A DNA stretch of 64,000 nucleotides, taken from positions 49,101 to 113,100 of the forward strand of contig JAEYKW010000032.1 of assembly GCA_023408075.1 (NCBI GenBank), given 5' to 3'. The notes beneath the pieces were generated by a model. It worked only from the letters and a program-made list of their open reading frames with translations. It did not search any database and was not told where the DNA came from. Positions 1 to 8,572 of this stretch are shown here, piece after piece; the first letter of the stretch is position 1; every line of letters starts with the position of its first letter. The DNA comes from Bacillota bacterium (GTDB lineage Bacteria > Bacillota > Clostridia > Christensenellales > SZUA-584). Both the position numbers and the translations under genes were made by a program.

Positions 1-1656
1 GTTTGCGCCGTCTTTCTCATCAGCTATGCCTATAAGAGAAGAACCATGCCGGGCGCGAAATATTTCATATTTCTTTTGCTTGCGGCGTTGGTTTACAACG
101 GCGGGTATATCGGCGAAATCAATGCGCCCGCCAAAGAAAGCGCGCTTTTTTGGTTTCACATTGAACACGTCGGCATTCCGATTCAGCATTATCTCTGGGC
201 GGTTATGAGCCTTGAGTTCGTGAGGATCAACAGAAAGTATTTAAAGATCGCCAAGCTCGTTTTGCTTTATCATCCCGTCTTATACTATGCGCTTTACTTC
301 ACCAACGGCTTTCATCATCTTTATATATCAGAGTTCAATTATGTCAGCAACGGCTTTTTTCAAGTGGTGCAAACGGTCAAAGGCCCGGCCTATATGCTGA
401 TGGTGGTATCCGGTACGCTGCTCGCTGTCGTTTGCTTCGGCGCATATATACGCGCGTATATACGGTCGTCACGTCTGCACCGGTACGGTTATATGATCAT
501 GATCGCGGCGTCTCTGCTGCCGTGGATTGCCGTCTATCTGACCGTTTCGCCCGACAATACCTTGTGCATCGATTATTTTCCGATATTCTCGAGCGTATCC
601 GGACTGTTCTATCTGATCGGCATATTTCAGTACAAGCTGTTTCAAATCGTTCCGATCGCGACGGACATGGTGTATCGGCATGCCAAGGAAGGCATTATGC
701 TCATTGACCAGGCCGACCGGATCATAGACGTGAATGATTACATAGCGAGTGTGTATCCCGATTTAAGGAGTCTGAGAAAACGGCTCACGTTTGCCGCATT
801 CGTGAACTCTCACACCGAGCTTGGCCCTCTGGCGGACGGAGAGAACAAAAGCGCACAATATCAGCTTTTGCGTTTGGGCGAAGAGCGGCATTATTTTGCG
901 GAGACAACGCCCATCAGGGCCGACAAAGAGCTGGTCATCGGAACAATGCTGACGGTCAACGACATCACGTCGTTTGTAGCGCATCAAAAGCAGCTCGAAT
1001 CGATTGCGAGCAGCGCGATCGATAAAGCCGAAACAAACGAGATATCGTTTCTTCAGGCGCAGATCAAGCCGCATTTTTTAAACAACACGTTAAGCGTGAT
1101 ATCGTCGATGATCACGAGCGACCCGGGCAAGGCCAAGGCACTCATCGCGGATTTGGGGGAGTATCTGGTGAGAAGCTGTTACTTTGATAGCGATACGGAT
1201 ATGGTCTCTCTTGCCGAAGAGCTGGAGACGGTCAATGTGTTTGTGACCATCGAAAAGGCCCGTTTCGGAGACCGGATTCAATTTGAGCTCGTATGCACGG
1301 AGCCTCCGAATATCTTTATGCCGCGGCTCGTGCTTCAGCCGCTGGTCGAGAATGCGATACGGCACGGTGTGCTGAAAAAAGCCGAGGGCGGGAAGATCAC
1401 GCTGCGCATAGAGGAGGATTCAGACGGTGTCCTGTTTTCGGTGCTGGACGACGGCGTGGGGATGACGCCCGAGAAAGCCGCTTCCCTGACGGTCAAAAAG
1501 GACAGCCTTGACCGGGTGGGGCTGCTGAACATCAATAAACGGCTGGTCAAATATTACGGAGAGGGCCTGCGCATTCAGAGCGCGGTGGACGGCGGCACGC
1601 AAGTTGCATTCAGGATTGCCTGTTACGAACGGGACGGGGTGAAAATTGATGGTTAA
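1..1656 (+). CDS. LytS/YesM-type sensor histidine kinase, 5' end cut off by the window
   Basis: Membrane sensor kinase that would autophosphorylate and pass phosphate to the response regulator encoded next to it. The frame is open back to base 1 and reads as the end of a transmembrane helix, so the ATG at 46 is probably internal and the true start lies outside the window. Residues below count from that ATG. Hydrophobic helices fill residues 1-200 (7TM-type sensor region), a PAS-like stretch covers about 205-310, and the His_kinase motif QIKPHFLNN carries the likely phosphorylated His343. An ATPase domain follows, with N-box (LVENAIRHG) and G-box (DDGVGM, GLLNINKRL). The stop overlaps the next gene by 8 bases, implying translational coupling. 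The ligand is unknown. Confidence 0.9.
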   Translation, partial: VCAVFLISYAYKRRTMPGAKYFIFLLLAALVYNGGYIGEINAPAKESALFWFHIEHVGIPIQHYLWAVMSLEFVRINRKYLKIAKLVLLYHPVLYYALYFTNGFHHLYISEFNYVSNGFFQVVQTVKGPAYMLMVVSGTLLAVVCFGAYIRAYIRSSRLHRYGYMIMIAASLLPWIAVYLTVSPDNTLCIDYFPIFSSVSGLFYLIGIFQYKLFQIVPIATDMVYRHAKEGIMLIDQADRIIDVNDYIASVYPDLRSLRKRLTFAAFVNSHTELGPLADGENKSAQYQLLRLGEERHYFAETTPIRADKELVIGTMLTVNDITSFVAHQKQLESIASSAIDKAETNEISFLQAQIKPHFLNNTLSVISSMITSDPGKAKALIADLGEYLVRSCYFDSDTDMVSLAEELETVNVFVTIEKARFGDRIQFELVCTEPPNIFMPRLVLQPLVENAIRHGVLKKAEGGKITLRIEEDSDGVLFSVLDDGVGMTPEKAASLTVKKDSLDRVGLLNINKRLVKYYGEGLRIQSAVDGGTQVAFRIACYERDGVKIDG

Positions 1657-2584
1657 TGCCATAGTTGTGGATGATGAGTGGTACAATCTCAAAGAGATCG
1701 GCGAACTTGCGGAGCGAACGGGTTTTCTGCATGTGGCGGGAATGTATCAGAATCCGCTGACTGTGCTTGAGCAGTGGGACGATATCCGCCCGAACGTCGC
1801 TTTTATCGATATTGAAATGCCTGAAATGGACGGCATCACGCTTGCGGAAAAGCTGCTGGAGAAAAATCCGTCCACGATGATCGTGTTTATCACCGGCTGG
1901 GATCGGTATGCCGTCAAGGCATTCGATTTGAACGCGCTCGATTATATTCTCAAACCCGTTAAAGAGGAGCGCTTCTCACGGATGGTGGAAAAAATCCGCA
2001 ATGAAATCAGTCAGGAGAAGCCAATTGAGCCCCATATGCTGAAAATCCAATGCTTTGACAGCCTCGAAACAACGGTCGGCGGCGTGCCGGTGAAATGGGA
2101 ACGGGCCAAGGCGGAGGAGCTTTTCGCTTTTCTTGTGATGAACCATGGCCGTTTCATGCACAAAGAGACGATTATTGAGAACCTCTGGCCCGACTATATC
2201 CCAGAAAAAGCGCTGCCCATACTGCAAACAGCGATATGCAAAATCAGAAAGGTATTCTCGCAGATTCAGGACAACGTGAAGCTCGAATACAGCGGAAACA
2301 GATACCGTTTGTCTCTTTTTAATACGCAGTGTGATTATCTCGAGCTCGAGCGCCGGTTAAACAGCGCGGTCTATTGGAACACGCTGGCCGATATCGAGTC
2401 TACCTGCTCGCTGTACAAGACCGGCTTTCTCGCGCAGCAGGGGTATATATGGAGCCTTGGAAAGGATGAGCAGCTACGGCGTTGCCTTTTGAGCCATGTG
2501 AACAGAACCGTATTAAAACACAGGCAGGCCGACGTGCAGAATTATCCCTGCATTCAGGATTTGATATCGGCGCAGGATATATAA
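1649..2584 (+). CDS. Response regulator with REC and OmpR/SARP-type winged-helix domain
   Basis: Cytoplasmic DNA-binding response regulator, partner of the overlapping sensor kinase. The REC domain spans residues 1-120 and has the acidic pair DDE, phosphoacceptor Asp54 (FIDIEMPEMDG) and the conserved Lys in YILKPVK. Residues 135-235 look like a winged helix of the transcriptional regulatory C-terminal type. The remainder resembles the start of a bacterial transcriptional activator (BTAD/SARP) domain. ATG 1649 is preferred over TTG 1646 because it is the stronger start codon and sits in the kinase stop overlap. Its targets cannot be told from the sequence. Confidence 0.88.
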   Translation: MVNAIVVDDEWYNLKEIGELAERTGFLHVAGMYQNPLTVLEQWDDIRPNVAFIDIEMPEMDGITLAEKLLEKNPSTMIVFITGWDRYAVKAFDLNALDYILKPVKEERFSRMVEKIRNEISQEKPIEPHMLKIQCFDSLETTVGGVPVKWERAKAEELFAFLVMNHGRFMHKETIIENLWPDYIPEKALPILQTAICKIRKVFSQIQDNVKLEYSGNRYRLSLFNTQCDYLELERRLNSAVYWNTLADIESTCSLYKTGFLAQQGYIWSLGKDEQLRRCLLSHVNRTVLKHRQADVQNYPCIQDLISAQDI

Positions 2585-2595
2585 ACCATCGGCAC

Positions 2596-2934
2596 TTAGG
2601 GGATATCGAGGTTCAGGTAATTCGCTCCCCATTTGTTGATTTCCTTTAATATAGGAATTAAAGACTTGCCGAATTCGCTCAGCGAGTATTCAACGCGCAG
2701 CGGGACTTCGGGATAGACGCTGCGAACGATCAGGCCGCTTTTTTCGAGCTCGCGCAGCTGGGCGGTCAGCACCTTTTGTGTGGCCTCGGGGAACTTTCTG
2801 CAGATTTCGCCGAAACGCAGCGTTTCTTCGGCAAGGTTCCAAAGTATCACGCATTTCCATTTGCCGCTGACCAGATGCACGGCCAGCTCCATCGGACAGT
2901 TAAAATTCTTGTTGTTAAATTGAATCATCGACAT
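2596..2934 (-). CDS. HxlR-family transcriptional regulator
   Basis: Small winged-helix regulator of 112 residues. The fold signature runs from CPMELAVHLVSGKWK through a recognition helix (ATQKVLTAQLRELEKSG) to a beta-wing (RVEYSLSEFGKSL), typical of HxlR/MarR-like proteins. The single cysteine near residue 13 is at the position that senses electrophiles or disulfide stress in some HxlR relatives. It is divergent from a nitroreductase with 121 bp between the start codons. That arrangement is common for HxlR regulators controlling an adjacent flavin oxidoreductase, so local control is a reasonable inference. Confidence 0.9.
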   Translation of the reverse strand: MSMIQFNNKNFNCPMELAVHLVSGKWKCVILWNLAEETLRFGEICRKFPEATQKVLTAQLRELEKSGLIVRSVYPEVPLRVEYSLSEFGKSLIPILKEINKWGANYLNLDIP

Positions 2935-2983
2935 CCATCTTCCTGCTTACTTTTATGAAAGCAACCGACTTATTTGTGCGTAA

Positions 2984-3012
2984 TTGTCATATGCAAAACC
3001 TGATACTATTAT
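2984..3012 (+). promoter_or_regulatory. Promoter of the nitroreductase gene
   Basis: TTGTCA at 2984-2989 and TATTAT at 3007-3012 are separated by 17 bases and point toward the nitroreductase start at 3056. It lies in the short divergent region shared with the hxlR-type gene, where the regulator would be expected to bind. Confidence 0.6.
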
Positions 3013-3055
3013 ATAAAAGAATCAAAGAGTTTACAAATTATACGGAGGTTTGAGT

Positions 3056-3592
3056 ATGAATGACATGATAAAAACAATGATCAGCCGGAAAAGCATACGG
3101 CGGTTTTCGGACAAAAGGGTTGAAAAGCAGGATATCAAGGGGATTTTGGAGGCCGCGATGAACGCGCCCTCGGCGTGCAACCAGCAGATATGGCAGTTTG
3201 TTGTGATCGATGACGCAGCGATTTTGGAAACGCTGTCGCAGATGCATTCCGGCATCAGCTTCCTTAAAAACGCGCCGCTTGCGATACTCGTTTGCGGGGA
3301 ACCTGAGGCGGCCGTGCTCGATTATTTTTGGGAAGACGACTGTGCGGCGGCCACGCAGAACATATTGCTCGCAGTCCACGCGCTGGGCCTCGGTGCCACA
3401 TGGAGCGGCGTGAACAGAAAGGCGCCCGATATGGTGGCGTTTATTCAGAGTACAGCCGGTATTCCCACAAAGTACGTGCCTTTTTCCATTATCATTATCG
3501 GACATCCCGATGAAGAGAGACGGAATCAGGACCGTTATCAGGCAGCCAAAGTGCGTTACAACGGATGGGATACACAATGGACTGAATGTTAA
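3056..3592 (+). CDS. Nitroreductase-family flavoprotein
   Basis: FMN-dependent NAD(P)H oxidoreductase of 178 residues, the usual length for compact nitroreductases. It opens with the family signature ISRKSIRRFSDKRV, which binds the FMN phosphate. It continues with AAMNAPSACNQQIWQFVVI and the C-terminal GHPDEER-type segment. The ATG at 3056 sits 7 bases after a GGAGG box. A TTG at 3050 would be too close to that box. The physiological acceptor is unknown; quinones or nitroaromatics are possible for the family. It probably belongs to a small stress unit with the divergent HxlR regulator. Confidence 0.92.
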   Translation: MNDMIKTMISRKSIRRFSDKRVEKQDIKGILEAAMNAPSACNQQIWQFVVIDDAAILETLSQMHSGISFLKNAPLAILVCGEPEAAVLDYFWEDDCAAATQNILLAVHALGLGATWSGVNRKAPDMVAFIQSTAGIPTKYVPFSIIIIGHPDEERRNQDRYQAAKVRYNGWDTQWTEC

Positions 3593-3982
3593 CGCGACAT
3601 TCATAAAGCGCTGCCCAAAAGACCGGCGCTCCAGAACGTAAAATAACCTCTTGCTGTGGCCCCCTGACGGCCATCCTTTATGGACGGATGGGGAGCTGTC
3701 GCCGATAGGTGACTGGGGGAGAATAAGACTTTAAATTGGTCATTCCCGCTGGTACTTTGTGCCGCCTTGCTCATCTGCGAGAGGTCTATAGGCTTTTTAG
3801 GCAGCTTTAAGCGGCGGATGAGGATGTTTATGGACTCTCATCCGTTCGCATTTTGAGTTACGGTCCGCCGTGTGAGTAGACGAATTTCTCCTTCGTGGTT
3901 TTCGTTTGCGCGGGCGGACAGCGCGTGCTCACTCTGGGAGACAGAATGTCTTGATAGCAAGAGCAACGTTTACTGTTATACA
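3593..3982. other. Structured non-coding region between nitroreductase and catalase
   Basis: About 390 bases with no convincing gene. The block 3659-3720 is built from nested inverted repeats: CCATCC with GGATGG, a small GTC-CC/GG-GAC hairpin, and outer C-run/G-run ends. It resembles the short intergenic repeat elements scattered in many Clostridia. Further on, GGATGAG (3816-3822) pairs with CTCATCC (3837-3843). GTCCGCC (3863-3869) pairs with GGCGGAC (3913-3919), and GTGAGTA (3872-3878) pairs with TGCTCAC (3926-3932). The last two pairings interleave, as in a pseudoknot. ACGAA/TTCGT (3880-3896) forms a hairpin inside. It could be a structured RNA or a decayed mobile repeat. Confidence 0.45.
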
Positions 3983-4010
3983 GAAGCGCCGGACTGATGA
4001 CCGGCGCTTC
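3983..4010. terminator. Perfect 10-bp hairpin downstream of the catalase gene
   Basis: GAAGCGCCGG (3983-3992) and CCGGCGCTTC (4001-4010) form a perfect stem with an 8-base loop between convergent genes. Neither side has a strong T-run, so termination efficiency is uncertain. The same AAGCGCCGG stem recurs in the terminator at 14096. Confidence 0.5.
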
Positions 4011-4039
4011 ATGAATATAAGAATGTGATCTGTGGCACG

Positions 4040-5761
4040 CTATTTTGATCTCGCATAATCGGCAATCCGGCTTGCGAGCCGCTGTGCAAAATCCGCGGAT
4101 GCCGAATAAAAGTATTTGAGCGCGGTGCGCCGCAGCCCTTCGGAAACATGCACCAGTTCGGCAGCCAAGTTGTCAATCAGGCTGTTTTTTTGTTCGGGAG
4201 ACAGAGACATATAGCGCTGTCCGGCCTGCGTGAAATTATCGGTCTTGGGAATCTGCGATCTGACCAGCTGCCCTCCCGCGTACGTATCGGTACCGCTCGT
4301 CACCAAATCGTCGGGCGTCCAGTTCTTCTGCGCATTCACGGGAATATCCCTGAAGTTTTTTCCGAGGCGGTGGCGCTGTGAATCCCAGTAGATATTGGCA
4401 CGGGCCTGCAGCAGCTTGTCATCGGAAAGCTCGGCACCGTCCAGCAAATTCGCGGGCGAGAAGGCCACCTTTTCAATTTGTTCCATGTAATCAACCGGGT
4501 TGCGGTTCAGCGTCAGCCGGCCCACAGGTATGAGCGGATACTGTTCCTCGCTCCATGTTTTTGTGCAGTCGAGCGGGTCAAAGGGCAGGTAGTCTTCATC
4601 GCACGGGTCCATCAGCTGAACGTGCAGCTCATATTGCACCGGGCGCCCGGAGGCAATCGTATCAAAAAGGTCCTGGCCTGCGATGTCGGGGTTCTTACAT
4701 GCCAACGCCACGGCTTCCTGTCGGCTGATATATTCCTCACCGGCGAGCGGAATCCAATGGTATTTGACATAGCGGCGCTCGCCCTGTGCGTTTCTCCACA
4801 CAAAGGTATTCACGCCAAACCCTTTGATATGCCGGAAGCTTTTGATTGTGCCCACATCCGAATAAAGCCAGGTCACAAAATGTGTGGTTTCCGGTGCGGT
4901 TGCGAAAAACCGCCAAAAGCGGTCGGGGTTCGTCAGGTTGTTGACGGGTGAGGGGGAAAGCGCTGCGATGGCCTGCGGGAACTTGACGCCGTCGCGCACA
5001 AACAGCACGGGGATATGGTTGCATAACAGATCAAAGATGCCTTCGTTCGTGTAAAACTTAACAGAAAACCCGCGCACATTGCGGGACGTATCCGGCGTTC
5101 CCTTGTTGCCCGCTGCGAGAGAAAAGCGCACCATGGCGGGCACCTGCTGACCGGGCACCTGCAAAAACTTGAGCTTGGTATAATCTCTCATGGAATACAT
5201 CGTCTGAAAGGTACCGAATGCGCCGAACCCCTTCACGTGAAGCGGCCGCTCGAGAATTTTGGTATGGGTAAATATCTCAAGCGCCTCATGCAAAGTGCTG
5301 TCCTGCTCAAGAACAGGGCCTCTTGGCCCCACAGTCTGTGAGTGCTTTGTATGAAGATGGTGGTCTTTCTCCCAGGACAGCGTTGTGTCCGCCATGCCAT
5401 CTTCGGACCACGGCATCGCTTCGGGCATATCATTCGCGTCCGTCATTCTCGTGCGCGTATGGTACGCATCGGGATAATCCCCGTACGCACTCGCGCTGGT
5501 CCTTTCATTGGAGTTCACAGGGCGGTTCGAAGCAGGCTCCGGCATATCATCCGTCTGTGCCGGGCACGGCGATGCATAATCATCGTAGGACCCTTGCGCG
5601 TACCTGCGGCTGATTGAATCCTCTTTTGGAGCGGCTGATTGCCTGTGTTGTTTCTGTTGATACGAATTGCGGTCAGGCGAAGCGTTTTGACGATTGGCTT
5701 TGAGCTCTTTGACAGGTGTTTGCGATTCCAATTGGAACCACCCGTTTTCATTATCCATCAT
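4040..5761 (-). CDS. Heme catalase with a long low-complexity N-terminal extension
   Basis: Converts hydrogen peroxide to water and oxygen. The catalase core starts around residue 140 (GPRGPVLEQD). It contains the distal His near 175 (ERPLHVKGFGAFG), the RFS-type strand (VRFSLAAG), an Asn at the usual active-site place (DLLCNHIP) and the proximal heme Tyr in IYWDSQRHRLGKN. Codon ATG 5761 follows GGGAG by 8 bases; an upstream in-frame ATG (5824) has no good site. The first 130 or so residues are rich in Ser, Gln, Asp, Arg and Pro and match no catalase domain I know, so they look like a disordered tail. The core also departs from the usual IPERVVHAKG consensus, making it a divergent clade member. 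Confidence 0.93.
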   Translation of the reverse strand: MMDNENGWFQLESQTPVKELKANRQNASPDRNSYQQKQHRQSAAPKEDSISRRYAQGSYDDYASPCPAQTDDMPEPASNRPVNSNERTSASAYGDYPDAYHTRTRMTDANDMPEAMPWSEDGMADTTLSWEKDHHLHTKHSQTVGPRGPVLEQDSTLHEALEIFTHTKILERPLHVKGFGAFGTFQTMYSMRDYTKLKFLQVPGQQVPAMVRFSLAAGNKGTPDTSRNVRGFSVKFYTNEGIFDLLCNHIPVLFVRDGVKFPQAIAALSPSPVNNLTNPDRFWRFFATAPETTHFVTWLYSDVGTIKSFRHIKGFGVNTFVWRNAQGERRYVKYHWIPLAGEEYISRQEAVALACKNPDIAGQDLFDTIASGRPVQYELHVQLMDPCDEDYLPFDPLDCTKTWSEEQYPLIPVGRLTLNRNPVDYMEQIEKVAFSPANLLDGAELSDDKLLQARANIYWDSQRHRLGKNFRDIPVNAQKNWTPDDLVTSGTDTYAGGQLVRSQIPKTDNFTQAGQRYMSLSPEQKNSLIDNLAAELVHVSEGLRRTALKYFYSASADFAQRLASRIADYARSK

Positions 5762-6056
5762 ATTATGTACTCCCTTCAAATTGCGCGTGAAAAACACGGC
5801 TTGGCTATGAGCGAATGGCTGCAAGACCAGCTAACACAATATATTATTTGAGCGGCGAATCTGTGACCGGGATAGCGTCTAAAGCGGCGGACGCTTCACT
5901 TTATGAGACCTCTGTCAGTCGGCAAAATAGGGGGCAGCGATGGACGGACAGAGATAATTTTTTGCGAAAATATTTTTTGTCAATTTTTCGGTCTTCATAA
6001 AAACTCCATAACTGTTTGTTATCATGCAGTCACAATCATGAAAGGGTAATGAATCA

Positions 6057-6620
6057 ATGAAGACGAAAAAGAGATCCAATAAGATCACAATTTATGCCGT
6101 TGCGGCGGTGGCGCTGGCGGTCGTCGTCGTAGCGGGCATTTTGCTGATCGGCGGACAGGACGGCAAAGAGGAGGCGCTGGCTCCAATTCCGACGAAAACG
6201 CAAGCCGACGCAGCCAATAGCGACAATGCCAATAGCGACACTGCGGAGTCCGACGGACAGGGCATCACAATCAATAAGGATGAGATTACCGAAGTCGCGA
6301 CATTTTTCCCGTATCAGTCCGGCGATACCGATATGGAGGTCATTGCGATCCGGGCAACCGACGGGACCGTAAGAACGGCGCTCAACACCTGTCAGGTCTG
6401 CTTTGATTCGGGGCGCGGCTATTACAAGCAGGACGGCGATGTGCTGGTCTGTCAGAACTGCGGCAACCGGTTCAGCGTGGATCAGGTTGAGGTGGTCAAA
6501 GGCGGATGCAACCCCGTGCCGATATTTGATGACCAAAAAACCGAGACCGACGATACGATCACGATCTCGGACGATGTGCTGGCTCAGTATAAAACGCTGT
6601 TCAGCGAGTGGAAAAAATAG
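6057..6620 (+). CDS. FtrD-like (DUF2318) membrane-anchored CxxC protein
   Basis: A single N-terminal transmembrane helix (about residues 10-32) is followed by a short linker rich in Asn, Ser, Asp and Ala. The outer domain carries two CxxC pairs, Cys112/Cys115 and Cys132/Cys135, in the contexts NTCQVCFDSGRG and VCQNCGNRF. This is the pattern of the membrane Fe-S/metal protein family related to FtrD of ferrous iron and copper transport systems. It heads a run of same-strand copper genes, ending 14 bases before the next start. A role in metal capture or redox delivery at the cell surface is inferred. Residue conservation supports metal binding, but which metal is not shown. Confidence 0.82.
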   Translation: MKTKKRSNKITIYAVAAVALAVVVVAGILLIGGQDGKEEALAPIPTKTQADAANSDNANSDTAESDGQGITINKDEITEVATFFPYQSGDTDMEVIAIRATDGTVRTALNTCQVCFDSGRGYYKQDGDVLVCQNCGNRFSVDQVEVVKGGCNPVPIFDDQKTETDDTITISDDVLAQYKTLFSEWKK

Positions 6621-6634
6621 AGGAGAGTAAAGCA

Positions 6635-8527
6635 ATGCAGCAGGTAAAAACGAGGCTGGCTGTGGATGGAATGGTCTGCCCAAGCTGTGAACTGACAATT
6701 GAACGCGGACTCAAAAAGCTTAGCGGTGTGATCAACATCAAAGCCAGCTACAGAACGGGCACCGTGACGGTGGCTTACGATGCCCAGCAGGTGAATGAAG
6801 GCCAGATCATCAAGGTTATCGAAGAGCTGGAGTACAAGGTGGCACCCCAAAACGCACTGGCAGAGACGGGGCAAGCGGACAAACCGGCAAAAAAACGCAG
6901 TATCTTTACCATTGCGGCGGGAATTCTGGTGATTGGGCTGGCTGTCTTTCTGATGTTCGACAGTTCGCTGGGCCTCAGCTTTTTGCCGCAGATTGACGAG
7001 TCCATGAGTTACGGCATCTTATTTGTTGTCGGCCTTTTGACTTCGGTCCACTGCATCGCCATGTGCGGCGGCATCAACCTGTCCCAATGCATCGCGCACC
7101 AGACGGGTGAGACTCAGACGCTCAAAACGAAGCTGAGGCCGAGCCTGCTCTATAACTTAGGCCGGGTCATCTCCTACACGATTATCGGCGGTATCGTCGG
7201 CGCGCTCGGCGCGGGCATCAGCTTTTCGGGTACGGCCAAAGGCATCGTGGCGGTGGTGGCAGGCGTGTTCATGATTCTCATGGGACTCAATCTGACGGGC
7301 CTCTTTCCGTGGATGAGAAAGCTGATACCGCACATGCCCAAAGCGCTTGCGAGAAAGGCACGTGCGAAAAAACGCGGCGCTTTCGTTGTGGGCCTGCTCA
7401 ATGGGCTGATGCCCTGCGGGCCGCTGCAGGCCATGCAGCTTTATGCGCTCGGTACGGGCAGCTTCTTTGCGGGCGCCCTCTCTATGCTGTTATTCAGCCT
7501 GGGTACCGTTCCGCTGATGTTTGGATTCGGGGCTTTAAGCTCACTCTTAAGCAGCAAGTTTACCCAAAGGCTCATGAAGGTCAGCGCAGTGCTCGTGATT
7601 GCGCTCGGCGTTGTGATGGCGGGCCGGGGGCTGACCCAGTCCGGCTTGTCGCCTGTGCTCGCGGCGGACCAGCTGCCGTCGGTGACAGCGCAGGTTCAGG
7701 AAGATGTGCAGCTTGTGACCACACAGATGAAAAGCAACACTTACGACCCGATCACGGTGAAAGCGGGCATTCCCGTGAAATGGACCATCACGGCGGACGA
7801 AGATTCGCTTAACGGCTGCAACAACCCGGTGACGATACCCAAATACGACGTGCAGAAAGAGCTGGTTCCGGGGGATAATGTGATTGAATTTACCCCGACG
7901 GAGGAAGGGGACGTCGTTTATACCTGCTGGATGGGCATGATCAGAGGTGTGATCCATGTGGTTCCGAATAATGATACGACGGAGACTGAGGCGCCCTCTC
8001 AGACGCAGACACCGGCTGTCGGTGGTCCTGCTGCAAGTCCGGACGGCAGTTCAGCACCTCTGATTGAGGACGATGAATGGCAGATTGCGGGTAGCAGCTG
8101 CTGCGGCGGTACATACGCGGCCGGTTTTGAAAACGGCAAGTTCCCGGTGGATAAGGTGGCTGTCGGCGAGATCAGGGACGGTGTGCAGTATGTGAACATC
8201 TCCGTGAACGAAAAAGGCTTTGAACCCGCACTGGTTGTCTTGCAAAAGGGTGTTGAGACGGTTTGGACGATCAACGGCGAGAGCCTGAACAGCTGCAACA
8301 GCAGTCTCGTTTTTCCGGCTTACAACGCGCAAATGGATCTCAAAGAAGGGGAAAATACGGTTGAGTTCACCCCGGATCAGGATTTCTCGTACAGCTGCTG
8401 GATGGGTATGCTGAACGGCTACGTCAAAGTGGTGGACGACGTCACGGATTTCGACCTTGAGGCGGTTCAGCAGGAGGCGGCGAATGTGGTGCCGGATGCC
8501 GGGGCCGGAGCCGGATGCTGCGGCTGA
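6635..8527 (+). CDS. HMA-SafE/TauE-type membrane protein with two CupA-like copper domains
   Basis: A 630-residue multidomain copper protein. Residues 1-68 form an HMA metallochaperone domain with GMVCPSC (Cys15, Cys18). Residues 90-330 form six or so helices of the DsbD/SafE type (GLLTSVHCIAMCGG and NGLMPCGPLQAMQ). Two cupredoxin-like domains then occur in tandem, about 345-450 and 500-610. Each has an early Cys (NGCNNP; NSCNSS) and a late CWMGM, i.e. CxMxM. That late motif is the arrangement known for the Cu(I) sites of streptococcal CupA. No type-1 copper His is visible, so these are probably Cu(I) carriers. The linker and C-terminus add SSCCGG and GCCG. ATG 6635 follows AGGAG by 9 bases. 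Confidence 0.85.
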   Translation: MQQVKTRLAVDGMVCPSCELTIERGLKKLSGVINIKASYRTGTVTVAYDAQQVNEGQIIKVIEELEYKVAPQNALAETGQADKPAKKRSIFTIAAGILVIGLAVFLMFDSSLGLSFLPQIDESMSYGILFVVGLLTSVHCIAMCGGINLSQCIAHQTGETQTLKTKLRPSLLYNLGRVISYTIIGGIVGALGAGISFSGTAKGIVAVVAGVFMILMGLNLTGLFPWMRKLIPHMPKALARKARAKKRGAFVVGLLNGLMPCGPLQAMQLYALGTGSFFAGALSMLLFSLGTVPLMFGFGALSSLLSSKFTQRLMKVSAVLVIALGVVMAGRGLTQSGLSPVLAADQLPSVTAQVQEDVQLVTTQMKSNTYDPITVKAGIPVKWTITADEDSLNGCNNPVTIPKYDVQKELVPGDNVIEFTPTEEGDVVYTCWMGMIRGVIHVVPNNDTTETEAPSQTQTPAVGGPAASPDGSSAPLIEDDEWQIAGSSCCGGTYAAGFENGKFPVDKVAVGEIRDGVQYVNISVNEKGFEPALVVLQKGVETVWTINGESLNSCNSSLVFPAYNAQMDLKEGENTVEFTPDQDFSYSCWMGMLNGYVKVVDDVTDFDLEAVQQEAANVVPDAGAGAGCCG

Positions 8528-8572
8528 AAAATAAGCAATAATAAATATATCAAGCAACGGAGGAAATAAGCC

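Noticed and set aside
6635..8527. Plastocyanin-like type-1 copper domains in the HMA-SafE protein
   Set aside because: The His ligands expected for a type-1 site are absent. Cys plus CxMxM fits CupA-type Cu(I) sites.
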